Source: Aurantiochytrium sp. KH105 (Eukaryota > Sar > Bigyra > Thraustochytrida > Thraustochytriidae). Taken from it: a DNA stretch of 64,000 nt. The stretch covers positions 540,897 to 604,896 of the forward strand of contig BGKB01000035.1 of the NCBI GenBank assembly GCA_003116975.1. Reading direction: 5' to 3'. Position numbers and translations under genes: made by a program. Below, piece after piece: positions 51,741 through 61,567 of the stretch; the stretch's first letter is position 1, and each line of letters begins with the position of its first letter. Under the pieces are notes generated by a model. The model did no database searches. It was given only the letters and a program-made list of their open reading frames with translations, and was not told the origin of the DNA.

Positions 51741-54700
51741 TTAGATATCGTCCTCCTGGGCCTGACGCAACTCCGAGTCAAGTCGCTTGAGTGCTTGGTC
51801 CATGTGGTTAATGACGATATCCTCGGGGAGCAAAAGCTGGTCCGCCAGCGCTCGCAATTGACAAAGATCGAGCTTGACCGCAAAAGTCTCGTCAACGGGG
51901 TCGCACGAAGTTTTGTTGTACAGGTCACGGTAGTATGATGTGACCGCGTCAACACAAGCATCGAGCTCACGCGTATCGAGCGCACCATTCTTGTCGCACT
52001 GTGGTGAAGCCTTGGAATCGGCGTGGCGCGGTGTCTCCTTTGCAAGACCAATGGCTCCCTCAACGAGGCCATCATGGTAGATCTCCGGGTGAAGCTTTTG
52101 CATGAATGCCATTTCGAGGGCCTCCTTGGTATCGACTCGACGATTGGTATCACGCTGCAGGCATGCAAGGATGACATCCGCGAGGCCTGGGGCAAAATCG
52201 CGCGGAAATGGCGGGAAGGCATTCTCGCGAATGGCCTCGGAAAGCTTCCAATACCCAGAGCCAATCTTGAAAGGAAACCGTCCGAGCGCAGCAGTGTAGA
52301 GCGAGAGCCCAAGCGACCAGACATCAGCCTTGAAGGAGTACTTTTCGCCTTGGATGCGCTCTGGAGACATGTACATTGTGGTGCCGAGATAGGTTGCGCA
52401 TTCTGCATTTTCGTCGTCAAGGTCGCGGGAAATGCCAAAATCGGCCAGCTTCACGACGCCGGAAGCGGAAATGAGCAAGTTGGATGGCTTGATGTCGCGA
52501 TGGAGCTGGTTAAGACGATGCAAATACGAGAGACCTGAAAGGCAATGCATGGCCACGTAACCGAGTGTCTTGCTGTCGAGAGGCTTGCCCTTGTCGACAA
52601 TATCCTGGAGCGTGCCGCCCGCCATGTATTCAAAGACGAGAGAGCTGGTTCCAACCTGCGCGTTGACAAAGGAGTCAAAAAATTGAACCACGTTCGGAGA
52701 TTCGAGTCCGTAGAGAAAAAAGTTGAGCTCGCGACGCATTTGCTTGCGCTGGTGCTTATCGTTGACAACAACCTGTTTGACGGCGACAATCTGGAGGGAG
52801 GGAACATGCACGGACTTGACGACTGTGCCTCCGGCTCCGCCCCCGAGTTTACCGATCTGTACGAGACCTTCTTCCATGCGGGTGATTTTCACCTGAGAGG
52901 CGCGAAATTGTCCGCGCTGCAGCTGCTTTGCTACGGAGCGCACTCCATTCTGATCGAGACGTCCGATGCCAGGGGCGCCCTTGAGCCCTTCCTCTGAAAT
53001 GACAATATTCTCCATGTGAAGGGCGCCATTGTTGAAGGTGAAGGACTTTGTTATGTCCTCGTCAAGGTCAATGTCAATGGCGAGGGAGTGGGCTCCGAGC
53101 ACGGCTTTCTTCCATGACGATTTATGGTCACTAATGACCTCGCAGGGCCCGGTCGCCTTTGCCTTGGCTTCATTTTCGCGGTCGTACGCATTTTCCTGAT
53201 CATCACCAGCACAAGATGCATTGTCTTGCGGGCTCACCGCGACCTTGAGATTCAGCTGCTTGTACTTGAGTGTCTTGCGGTTGCCGCGCTCCTTGCGGTC
53301 GGGCGATGGCGAGAGCTGCAGAGCACGGCGAAAGCTCGGTTTTTCTTCCTTGTGCTCCTCAGTGTGAGCGTGCACATGAAGACCGAGTGGGGAAGCCGAG
53401 GCTTGACGGCGCGGCGCATCCTGGAGACCTTGGCCGAAGTCGGTACAACTTGAACTCGGAAGGGTGAGCTCAGACCGTCGTTTCATGAGGCGCGCAGGGC
53501 GCCCGGCGCGGCCTGGGCCCATGCGTTCAGCATGTCCGGTTTTGCCGCCATAGGCACTATTGGTGCTGTTTGCGTTTTCGTCCTGGTCATAGTAGGTGTC
53601 TTTGCGTACGCGTGCGAGTTCTTCCCGCTTTCGATTCCTCGTGGGTTTCGGTGTGTTAAGGTACTGATGCGGACGTTGGGCGGTGCGTGGTTGGTCGGTC
53701 AAAGGCTGACGAAGAGGCATGAGACGTGCCGGGGGCGTGTTGCAATACTCGGACGGCCCGCGCATAAGGAGCTGCTTTTGCCAGTGCGACGTAGACGATG
53801 CCTCGGACCCAAGGCTGTGCTTTCGCGAGTGGAAGCTCTTGCTGCTGCCGTTGCCACCGCTGATGTAGTTGCGTGCATCGGCGACGGAAGACACAGAGGA
53901 CGGGATGCTTCGCGGGGTTCCCTCGACATTGTCGTCGGATTCGGAAAAGGAGTCGACACTTTCCCCCGATGGGGAAGACTTTCTACGCGCAGATGACATT
54001 GCGCCACCAGCACGGCGGCCTGTCGAAGAGCTGAGACCACTGCGCGGTGTCTGCAGCGCAGCGGGCGGGGGTTGCTGCTGGTACTGGTGATGCGGCGGCA
54101 CGGCAGGGGAAAGAGGCCCCGAAACCTGAGCCGCAGAAAAGCTGCCCGAGCTGTCGGCTGTTCCCGTGCTCGTGCTCCGTCGCCGCAACGGGCGTGACAA
54201 GGCATTGGGGCTCGATGTGCCACGAGGCCTGGATTCAGGGGGAGGATGAACTCCTCCGAGAAATTGGTCTTGATCGAGCGAGGATGCGCTCACCGTGGCA
54301 GCCGAGCTCCACCCGGAAGGCAGCGTAGAGCATGAAGCACTGGTAAGGGGTGAGTCGATGGCCGCAAAATTTTGCAACTCATCGAGAATGCCCACGACCT
54401 CGTTAAATAGACGCTTCTTTTGTAAGCCACAACTGCGCAGATCGTCGCGGAACTCGGGCAGGTACATGTCCTGAAGGAGGCTTCGCACGAGCACGTAGCC
54501 CTCGTCGGAAAGGCGCCGCGCGCAGAGGTCCATCATGGAGCGACAGTCTTCGTAAAGAGCGTGTTTATCATGGATTTCGTGAATGGCTTCAAGGACCATG
54601 AGCAAAAAGTGGTCAATCTGCCAGTTGCAGACGGCGATGGCGCTCGTGGGCTCCATGGGCATGCGCACGGCGGCAAAGAGACGTTTGAGGCGCTTAAACG

Positions 54701-55847
54701 TGAAAGATCCTGTATAGCCCGAAGAGGATGCGACCGAGCTGGATTGCGAGGAGAAGGAGCTTTGGCGCACAAGGGGGCATGCGCTGCCGCTGCCGCTGTG
54801 GCTGGAACTGGACGCGGGGCCAAAAGAGGACGAGCTGGTATTGACCGCGATGCGGTGTTGAAACTGGGTGGTGGACTGCGACGATTCTGATCGAGAGAGA
54901 CGACCGGGGCGCGTGCCGCCTCTTTGCTGTTGCGGCGGAGGTCCAGGCTCGCCCCCATTGCTGGGAAACTGAGGGCGCGCGTCGCGGCGATACTGCGTCT
55001 GTTGTTTCTTGAGCTGCTCCATGCCGACCTCGGGACTGGTGCTACGCAGGACTTCTGGGTGGTGCGGCATGAAGTTGGGCAAAAAGGACCCTTGGTTTTC
55101 TGTGTCTTCATCGTAGTCTGCGTCATCATATTCTTCGTTGTCACAGTTGGGAAGCGGGTGCGTTTCATCGCGTGAAGACGGGTGACGGGGCAAATCGCTG
55201 CAGGACACGCGTCGATGAAGCGAGTCCGGTGCTCCCGAAGAAGGGGGCGCGGCGCAGGCGTCGTCGTGCACCTCGCGTTGGTGGCGATACTGTTGTTGTT
55301 GTTGTTGGTGGTGGTGCTGCTGCGGAGGAGCCGGTTGCTGCTGGTTTTTGCGGGTGTTGCGATTGGAGCCACCGTTGTTTCCGGGCGAGTATTGCGTGCG
55401 GTGGCGGCGAATGCGGGGTCCATGTGCAGATCCCCGCGTCGCTGCGTTTCCAGCGTCATACGGCTGTGGCGTTTGTGCGGACGGGTTTGCGAGAGGCAGT
55501 TGCGTCGCGATGGGCACGTCCATGGCGCTCATGGATCGAGGTCTGCTCGTGAGTCTGCGCTGCGCGTGGCTGCGGTGGATCCCACCGCCCGCGTTGCGCA
55601 GGATGGAGGGCTCTGCTGCGGCCTGGGATTTTGTTTTCTCAAGCTCGTTGAGGATCATTTTGCAAGCGCGGGGATCGCGTACGCCGAGATTTGCGCCGAT
55701 CGCGTCTGCGTCCGTGCTGAGTCGGAGGAGCGTCGCGCCGTCGACTTGCCTTCGCCGCACCGCTTCTTGCGCCTCTTCGAGCCCAAGTTCCTGCATGAGC
55801 CTGGCCACGTCCTCCACGGAGCTCGTGGCCGCGATGGCGTTTTGCAT
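51741..55847 (-). CDS. MAP kinase kinase-like protein kinase with N-terminal SAM domain
   Basis: 1368 residues. Residues 10-72 form a SAM domain (VARLMQELGLEEAQEAVRRR, LGVRDPRACKMILNELEK), a protein-interaction module. Residues 75-960 are mostly disordered with poly-Gln/Pro/Ser, except a helical block at about 395-480 (NWQIDHFLLMVLEAIHEI). The kinase domain lies at about 985-1265: glycine loop KLGGGAGGTV, Lys1024 in VAVKQV, HRDIKPSN with Asp1118, DFG with Asp1136, and MSPERIQGEKYSFKADVWSLG. The substrate-lobe sequence is closest to MAP2K (MEK) kinases. The activation segment (DDENAECATYLGTT) lacks a clear SxxxS/T pair. Such a very long kinase with SAM suggests a scaffold-like signalling component. 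Confidence 0.87.
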   Translation of the reverse strand: MQNAIAATSSVEDVARLMQELGLEEAQEAVRRRQVDGATLLRLSTDADAIGANLGVRDPRACKMILNELEKTKSQAAAEPSILRNAGGGIHRSHAQRRLTSRPRSMSAMDVPIATQLPLANPSAQTPQPYDAGNAATRGSAHGPRIRRHRTQYSPGNNGGSNRNTRKNQQQPAPPQQHHHQQQQQQYRHQREVHDDACAAPPSSGAPDSLHRRVSCSDLPRHPSSRDETHPLPNCDNEEYDDADYDEDTENQGSFLPNFMPHHPEVLRSTSPEVGMEQLKKQQTQYRRDARPQFPSNGGEPGPPPQQQRGGTRPGRLSRSESSQSTTQFQHRIAVNTSSSSFGPASSSSHSGSGSACPLVRQSSFSSQSSSVASSSGYTGSFTFKRLKRLFAAVRMPMEPTSAIAVCNWQIDHFLLMVLEAIHEIHDKHALYEDCRSMMDLCARRLSDEGYVLVRSLLQDMYLPEFRDDLRSCGLQKKRLFNEVVGILDELQNFAAIDSPLTSASCSTLPSGWSSAATVSASSLDQDQFLGGVHPPPESRPRGTSSPNALSRPLRRRSTSTGTADSSGSFSAAQVSGPLSPAVPPHHQYQQQPPPAALQTPRSGLSSSTGRRAGGAMSSARRKSSPSGESVDSFSESDDNVEGTPRSIPSSVSSVADARNYISGGNGSSKSFHSRKHSLGSEASSTSHWQKQLLMRGPSEYCNTPPARLMPLRQPLTDQPRTAQRPHQYLNTPKPTRNRKREELARVRKDTYYDQDENANSTNSAYGGKTGHAERMGPGRAGRPARLMKRRSELTLPSSSCTDFGQGLQDAPRRQASASPLGLHVHAHTEEHKEEKPSFRRALQLSPSPDRKERGNRKTLKYKQLNLKVAVSPQDNASCAGDDQENAYDRENEAKAKATGPCEVISDHKSSWKKAVLGAHSLAIDIDLDEDITKSFTFNNGALHMENIVISEEGLKGAPGIGRLDQNGVRSVAKQLQRGQFRASQVKITRMEEGLVQIGKLGGGAGGTVVKSVHVPSLQIVAVKQVVVNDKHQRKQMRRELNFFLYGLESPNVVQFFDSFVNAQVGTSSLVFEYMAGGTLQDIVDKGKPLDSKTLGYVAMHCLSGLSYLHRLNQLHRDIKPSNLLISASGVVKLADFGISRDLDDENAECATYLGTTMYMSPERIQGEKYSFKADVWSLGLSLYTAALGRFPFKIGSGYWKLSEAIRENAFPPFPRDFAPGLADVILACLQRDTNRRVDTKEALEMAFMQKLHPEIYHDGLVEGAIGLAKETPRHADSKASPQCDKNGALDTRELDACVDAVTSYYRDLYNKTSCDPVDETFAVKLDLCQLRALADQLLLPEDIVINHMDQALKRLDSELRQAQEDDI

Positions 55848-56355
55848 GCTCGACGTCGACGGCGGGTCCGTCCCGGTCTGCGAGAGCTAGCTGGGGAAGA
55901 AAGAGCCCAGACAGCCCGCAAAGCCGAGGCGCTCGCCGGCGGTGCGCGGCGGTGGGGACACGCGCGCGCGAGGGCTCCGTCGTGGGCTCTGCGCTGCGCA
56001 CGGGCTCTGCCGCCTCGAGCTCCGGTCGAGGCGCGACCCAACGTCTCTCGCCCGCGTTCTTTTCTGCCCTGCTTTCTGCCCTTCCCGCGTTCGTTCTTTT
56101 CCGCGTTCTTTTCTCCTTCCCGATCTGCCTGTGCTCGGCGGCGGCGCCTCGAAACGTCCCTCCCGCCCGCCGCTGCGGCTGCTCTGCCACGCGATGGCGG
56201 CGCGCGGCGGCGCGCCCGCGGCCGTCTGCGCGCTCCTCGCGCCTCTGCGCGGCGCGCTCGCCCGCGCTTGGCGCGCTCGGCGCGGCGGGGCGGCGGGGCG
56301 GGGTGGCGGGGCGGGGGAACGGGGCACGGATGGCGCCGCCGATCAGCCGGCCCGG

Positions 56356-56408
56356 CCCAGCCCAGCCCAGCCCAGCCCAGGCGCGGGGCGAAGGAAGGAA
56401 GGAAGGAA
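56356..56408. repeat. CCCAG array followed by GGAA array
   Basis: Five CCCAG units, 11 other bases, then four GGAA units. Simple-sequence DNA in a G+C-rich spacer. Confidence 0.85.
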
Positions 56409-56825
56409 GGGAAGCACGCGCGCGACGGCAGGCCCGGGGCGCGCGCGCGCTCGCTCGCTGCGCACGGCGTCGCGGCGCCTGGCCTCTCTCGCCCGCTCGC
56501 GCAGCGGTTCTGCTCGCGGTTCAAGTTCTGGTGATCCTGGCAAACGTCTTCTTGGTGTTCTCTCCCTCTCTCTCTCTTCCTCTGGACGGACGGGAGAGAG
56601 AGAGATTACGGGACGCGCCGCTGCCGGTTTGCGCACTTGCGGCGCCGTTTGCGCGACAGTGGAGGCTGCGGCGCTTCACTTGCGCCGCCGCGATTCCCGA
56701 CTTGCGCCTCCGGCCCAGCCGGACCGGCCAACCGAGCACAGGAGCCACGCCGAGGCCTGCGCAGCCGTGAAGGGCGCGCGGGAGATCAAGATCGTCTCGC
56801 CCGCGAGAGCGAGCAAGCGCTGGCC

Positions 56826-56864
56826 GGGAGGGAGGGAGGGAGGGAGGGAGGGAGGGAGGGAGGG
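56826..56864. repeat. GGGA tandem array
   Basis: About ten GGGA units on the plus strand. Tandem triple-G runs can form G-quadruplexes. Non-coding. Confidence 0.93.
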
Positions 56865-57476
56865 CGAGGACCGCAAGCACGTTGTTGCCTGCAACTGCAG
56901 CTGCTGCTGCTGCTGCAGCTGCTGGGACCAGAGCGAGCGAGCCTTGGCCATGACGACGATGTGACCCAAGCCGGCTTGGTGCAAACAGGAGCAACAACAA
57001 GCAAGCAAAGGCGAGCAAGCAAGCGAGCAAGCAAAGTCTTCGGGCCTTGAAGCCTCGCTGTCGCGCGCAAGGAGGTTGCGGGAGAAGACGAGGTCGCGGC
57101 GGAGGTTGTCCGGGGGCCCAGGGCCGACCGAGGGCGGGTATCGATGATCGTGTCTCGAAGTCGAGCGATCAATCTTCGATCTTCGGAACGAGAGAGGGAG
57201 GGTCAAAGGGCAAAGGCAACCAACCACAGGAGTTGTCATGGCCAGGACAGCGCGCACGGCGTCACGCATAGTCAACGAGTTTTATAGGTGTTTCTGGGAC
57301 GAGTGCTTGGCAGGCAGGAGGTGGGAGGAGGGTCGATGGCTGACGCCGGGAAACCCGACAGGAGTCAGTTTGCGTAGGAGAGAGAGAACGAGTGTGGTCG
57401 TCCGTATTGCATAGTGCGAGGGAGGATGGATGCCCGCCCGCCCTGCCGACGACTCGACTTGGGAAAAGGGGACAAA

Positions 57477-57613
57477 TTAGAGTCCAGCGACAACGAGCTT
57501 CTCTTTGGGATCTTGCGCCGGCTCGGGAGACGTTGAGGGGAGCGACATGAGGCCGACGCCAACGACGATGCAGATGACTCCGAGGAAAAGGACTGACGGG
57601 GATGCGTGATGCG

Positions 57614-57657
<44 letters not shown>

Positions 57658-58784
57658 GATAAACAATCGATCCAACACTCGATCGATGGATCGACGCGCG
57701 CTCGATGTCAGCCTCGAAATTCTTTCCCTTCTTTCTTCCGTCACCTTCTTGTCTTGACATGACTCAGTCATCGAGGATGCGATCGTTGACAGGCGGAGGT
57801 GCGCGCAAGGAGGAAAGCGACTCACATGACATACATGCATGTGAAGGGGGGAGGAGGATAAAACGTACGGAGAGGATCACCCTGCTGCTTTTCGCCACGC
57901 ACGAAGCGCGATGTGAGCAGGGTGAATACAAAGGTAGATGCGTTACAAATGGGAACGGCCAAAGACAGTTCTGTTTGGGTTCAACTCGATCGTAATGCGC
58001 GTGCGTGCTTGTGAGTCCCCTTTCTTGTTTTATTCCTTTAGCTCTCCTCTCCTCACTGTGCCCTCCTTCGCCTCTCTTTCTCCAGCTTGCAGCCCATCTT
58101 CAACGTACCGGATGTCCCCAAAAGAAGGTAGTAGAGCAGCGACCCGCTCTGATTGACCACAAAAGGGACTGTAAACTGCGCGTGCACGGCAAAGTAAGTG
58201 CATGTTCATGTCATCGTCCATGCCCATGCCCATGTCCTGTCCAGTCAGTCTCCTCGCATCATCCCGCGACCCCGACCCTCCCCCTCCGCCCATCCCTCCG
58301 CCCGCCTGCTCTTCCTCGTGTGCATGCCGTGGCCACGCTCGTGCTCGCGCCTGTGCAGCCAGGACCCCGGGACGACGGCGTGGTTCTGCACAGCGCAGCT
58401 CGGGTCGGCGGAGTAGTCCATGCATAAGCAGGCAAAGCAAGACAAGCACGCGTCCAAGACTCGACACCTCCGGCGCAGTTGCCGTCGCCACTGCTGCCGC
58501 TCGCGGCCTCGCAGCAGCGGCGGCAGCGGCAGCGGCGGCAGCAGAGCCGCGAGCGCACGCACCCTCCAGTCCCTGGCGAGCGCGGCGAGGTGGCGCGCGA
58601 GTCGGGTCGGCGCGGGCGCGGCCCTCATCGCCGCGGCGTGCCGGGCGTCGTCCCCGCGCGCAGGCGCCGCCGGCCGCGCGGCATCCGGCGCGCCGCCATC
58701 GGCCCCGCGCGGCCGCAGGAACGAGTTCGTGCCGCCCCAGAGCGCGCCCACGAGCACGAGGCTGCCGAGCTCCGCGGCGCGCAT
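57477..58784 (-). CDS. TMEM234: TMEM234-like small membrane protein; four exons
   Basis: Reconstructed as complement(join(57477..57592, 57869..57970, 58109..58175, 58563..58784)), 168 residues. Donors are GTGCGT, GTACGT and GTACGT; acceptors are GCGCAG, AAACAG and GTCAG, and the phases (0,1,1) are consistent. Exon 1 starts MRAAELGSLVLVGALWGGTN, matching the family start ALWGGT. Exon 2 gives TVPFVVNQSGSLLYYLLLG. Exon 3 gives ELSLAVPICNASTFVFTLLT. Exon 4 is the last hydrophobic segment LLFLGVICIVVGVGLMS plus a short tail. These are family signatures, giving four membrane helices of a half-length drug/metabolite-transporter type. Loops between helices 1 and 2 are Ala/Arg-rich. In vertebrates loss of TMEM234 affects the kidney filter; molecular role unknown. 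No single reading frame shows the gene. Confidence 0.88.
57614..57657. repeat. TCAA array inside TMEM234 intron 3
   Basis: Eleven TCAA units within the 276-base third intron (57593-57868). Confidence 0.93.
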
Positions 58785-59222
58785 CGCGGCGGCCGAATCT
58801 CCGACTGTATCTTTTCCTCGCCGTGTCCAGGCGCCGCGCGTATCCATCCATCGATCGTATCCAAGGCGAGCGCGAAAAGGAAAGGAAAAGCAAAGCAAAG
58901 CAAAGCAGGCAAAAAGCAAAGCGCGAACTCCGCCCCGAGGAAGAGCAGCGCGACGCGGACCCGGACCCGGACCCGGACCCGGGCCCGGCGCGCCTCGACG
59001 CGCGGCTCCGCGGCGGACCTCGCGGCGCGCTGCCGCTTTCCCTCCGCGCGCGCGGGCGGCGAGGTCCATCCAGCCGTCGGCGGCGGGACCGGCGAGGTTG
59101 GCGCGGCGAGGTACTAGCTACTCTACTCTCGAGCTTTAGGAGCGGGTTGACGCCGACGAAGACGACGACGAGGAGGGGAGCAGCGGCGGCAGAGGCGCGG
59201 GGGCGAGGAGGAAAAGGAGAAG
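58785..59222. promoter_or_regulatory. Divergent promoter between TMEM234 and pyruvate kinase
   Basis: 438 bases, extremely G+C-rich, with a GGACCC hexamer repeat (58957-58982) and AAGCAAAGCAAAGC near 58890. No TATA element seen. The regulatory role is inferred from head-to-head arrangement. Confidence 0.4.
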
Positions 59223-61343
59223 ATGAACTCGGCGGAGAAACACGCCGCGTCGAAGTTCGCGCTCAAAGGTGGCGGGAAGAAGGGCGCCGGCGGTGGGCCG
59301 GCCCACATGCCGCTCGTGCGCGTGGCCAGCCTGTGCGAGGAAGATCCGAACATTGTGCGCGATGTCGTCATGGAGGCGCACAACACGCCGCCAAGGCCCA
59401 AAACGCTGTCTTCGCGACCGCGCGTTGGATCGGAGTCGATGAAGGGGTTGCGACATCGCACCGCTTCGACGGGCAGCGTCGGTCCTACGGCGGCCGAGAT
59501 TCGCAGACTTCGGCGTGGCGTTCTCGACTGGTCTTCGGTCGCAGTCATGAGCGTAATGGAGGTACTCGAGTGGCGCGAGGACGATGAGCACGAACTCGAT
59601 GTCGTGGTGGTTCCTGTCATTGACAATATGGCAAGTCTACAAGTTGCAGGGAACTCGGAAAAGCAAGATAATGGTGAGGGCCAAATCGCCGGCCAAGAGC
59701 CAAACGAACGCGAGATCGTGTCTCCGGCCGCTGCAACCTCCTTGGAGGTGGCTGATCCCGCCCCGGCTCCGGTCGCGCCAAAAAAGCATTCGCGTCGAAC
59801 GAAACGACGGCGTCGCACCAAGATCGTGTGCGCTATTGGCCCAGCCTCGCGCGAGGTGGAGACCTTGGTCGACCTTTTGGAGGCCGGCATGAACGTTGCC
59901 CGACTCAACTTTTCGCATGGCGATCATGCGTATCATGCGCAGACCATCAAGAATCTGCAGGAAGCTATTCGGCTCCGCGAAGAGAGGAGTGGGGCGCAGT
60001 GCCACTGCGCCATTCTCATGGACACCAAGGGACCAGAGATTCGGACAGGAATGCTCAAGGATCATGAGCCGGTAGAACTCGTGACAGGACAACTTCTCGA
60101 GATCACGACAGATTATACTCTTGCAGGCACCTCGTCCATTGTGGCGTGCAGCTACAAGGAGCTCTGCGCCTCGGTGCGGGTGGGAGGCCTCATTCTGATT
60201 GCAGATGGATCGATTCAGACGCGCGTCGAAGAGATTCGCGAGACAAGTGTCATGGTTCGCGTGGAGAACGACGCCATCTTGGAAGAACGCAAGAACATGA
60301 ATCTTCCCGGCGTCTCGATCCGGCTGCCGGGCATCACGGCCAAAGACAAGTACGATTTGGAGAACTTTGCGCTCAATTATCCCGTCGACATTGTCTCTGG
60401 GTCCTTTATTCGGACGGCGGCTAATGTACGCGCCGTACGCGCGTGTTTGGGTGAGCGAGGGAAGCACATTCGCGTGCATGCGAAGATTGAGAGTGTCGAG
60501 GCACTGCGAAACATTGAGGAGATTATTGAAGAGGCAGACGGCGTGCACGTGAGTCGAGGCGACTTGGGAATGGAACTCCCGCTGAGCAAGTTGTTTTTGG
60601 CGCAAAAGGGCGTCATTCGTTGGGCCAACCTTGCGGGGAAGCCGGTCGTGACGAGCACGCAGATGCTTGATTCCATGACGACGCGACCCCGGCCCACCAA
60701 TGCCGAGTGCAGCGACGTGGCTAATGCGGTGCTTGACGGCACGGATTGCGTCATGCTCTCCGCGGAAACGGCCAAGGGCATGTATCCTCGTGAGTCCGTG
60801 GCGACCATGGGACGCATCATTTCCGAAGCTGAGCGGGTCATCAACTATGAGTCGTACTACAGCACCATTCGCGCCGAGGTGCTCTCGAAGGGCAAGGTGT
60901 CTGTGGTGGAGGCTCTTGCGTCGTCCGCAGTGGAGACTTCGCTCGACGTTCGCGCGGATCTCATTGTGGTGGTGTCCGATTCCGGGGACCTGGCCCGACT
61001 CGTTGCCAAGTACCGTCCCACGGCTCGCATCGTGGTTGTCACAAGCAACAGGGTGACTGCACACCATATGTCGGTTTGTCGAGGCGTGTCTGCCATGCTT
61101 TTGGACGAGGCTGTTTTGAGCGCTCCGCGCGAAATGTGGCTGCACGCCAACAAGTACATTCTCGACCGTGCGTGGGCTCGCGTTGGTGCCATGGTCACTT
61201 TGGTCACGTCCCTGTACGACATCAAGGACAGCGTCAAGCAGCGACTTGATCAGCAGCCCAACAAATTTGAGCGGCTCAGCAACACCATCGAGGTGCGAAA
61301 GATTTCTCTCGACGCCTACGAGACCATGGTCGAGGCTGCCTAG
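59223..61343 (+). CDS. PYK: Pyruvate kinase with long N-terminal extension
   Basis: 706 residues; the catalytic core starts near 197 (TKIVCAIGPASREVETL). Active-site motifs are intact: RLNFSHGDHAYH, MDTKGPEIRTG, HAKIES with Lys421 (general acid/base helper), SRGDLGMELP, the substrate-loop STQMLDSM and RPTNAECSDVANAVLDGTDCVMLSAETAKG. It converts phosphoenolpyruvate and ADP to pyruvate and ATP. The first ~195 residues are unusual: about 60 disordered basic residues, a predicted helix-strand block at 85-130, then a low-complexity EP/AP linker and a KKHSRRTKRRRR cluster. No clear mitochondrial or plastid peptide is seen. The C-terminal allosteric domain is present to the end. Divergent from TMEM234. 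Confidence 0.93.
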   Translation: MNSAEKHAASKFALKGGGKKGAGGGPAHMPLVRVASLCEEDPNIVRDVVMEAHNTPPRPKTLSSRPRVGSESMKGLRHRTASTGSVGPTAAEIRRLRRGVLDWSSVAVMSVMEVLEWREDDEHELDVVVVPVIDNMASLQVAGNSEKQDNGEGQIAGQEPNEREIVSPAAATSLEVADPAPAPVAPKKHSRRTKRRRRTKIVCAIGPASREVETLVDLLEAGMNVARLNFSHGDHAYHAQTIKNLQEAIRLREERSGAQCHCAILMDTKGPEIRTGMLKDHEPVELVTGQLLEITTDYTLAGTSSIVACSYKELCASVRVGGLILIADGSIQTRVEEIRETSVMVRVENDAILEERKNMNLPGVSIRLPGITAKDKYDLENFALNYPVDIVSGSFIRTAANVRAVRACLGERGKHIRVHAKIESVEALRNIEEIIEEADGVHVSRGDLGMELPLSKLFLAQKGVIRWANLAGKPVVTSTQMLDSMTTRPRPTNAECSDVANAVLDGTDCVMLSAETAKGMYPRESVATMGRIISEAERVINYESYYSTIRAEVLSKGKVSVVEALASSAVETSLDVRADLIVVVSDSGDLARLVAKYRPTARIVVVTSNRVTAHHMSVCRGVSAMLLDEAVLSAPREMWLHANKYILDRAWARVGAMVTLVTSLYDIKDSVKQRLDQQPNKFERLSNTIEVRKISLDAYETMVEAA

Positions 61344-61567
61344 CTTCTAAACTTATATATTATAAATGTATGTAGTACCCTGAAAATGGACAAGCCTGCG
61401 GTGTGGCGAGAGTCTAGTCTACACATCGAACCAAACAAGGGTGACGAAAGCTTGATTTCCTTTTTCCTCAATTTTTGTTACTTGACACTCCCCGTTGCTA
61501 TTATCAAAATTTCTCTACAAACAAAATAGAATTGTAAGCCGTAACTAGCGTAAGTTTACCAGAAGAG
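61344..61567. other. Pyruvate kinase 3' region and downstream flank of the transposon
   Basis: 224 bases. An A+T-rich string (TTATATATTATAAATG) follows the kinase stop. In Fanzor/TnpB systems the guide RNA is encoded at or just beyond the nuclease gene end, so the minus-strand 3' flank here would be where it lay. I cannot identify its boundaries. Confidence 0.4.

Larger units (their letters stand above)
55848..57476. other. G+C-rich repeat-dense spacer
   Basis: 1.6 kb between the kinase start and the TMEM234 stop. Long open frames on both strands (Arg/Ala/Pro-rich, interrupted by repeats) arise from high G+C and are rejected as genes. It contains CCCAG, GGAA and GGGA arrays listed separately and a run of alternating purine/pyrimidine (CGCGCGCG, 56439-56450). 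Kinase promoter and 5' UTR must be in the left part. Confidence 0.5.

Noticed and set aside
55942-56964. Large open frames of 270-340 codons on both strands
   Set aside because: Very high G+C and simple repeats keep several frames open at once; no domain and no consistent start.
58202-59587. Plus-strand frame of 461 codons over the TMEM234 and pyruvate kinase starts
   Set aside because: It is antisense to the TMEM234 exon and out of frame with the start of the kinase; low-complexity product.
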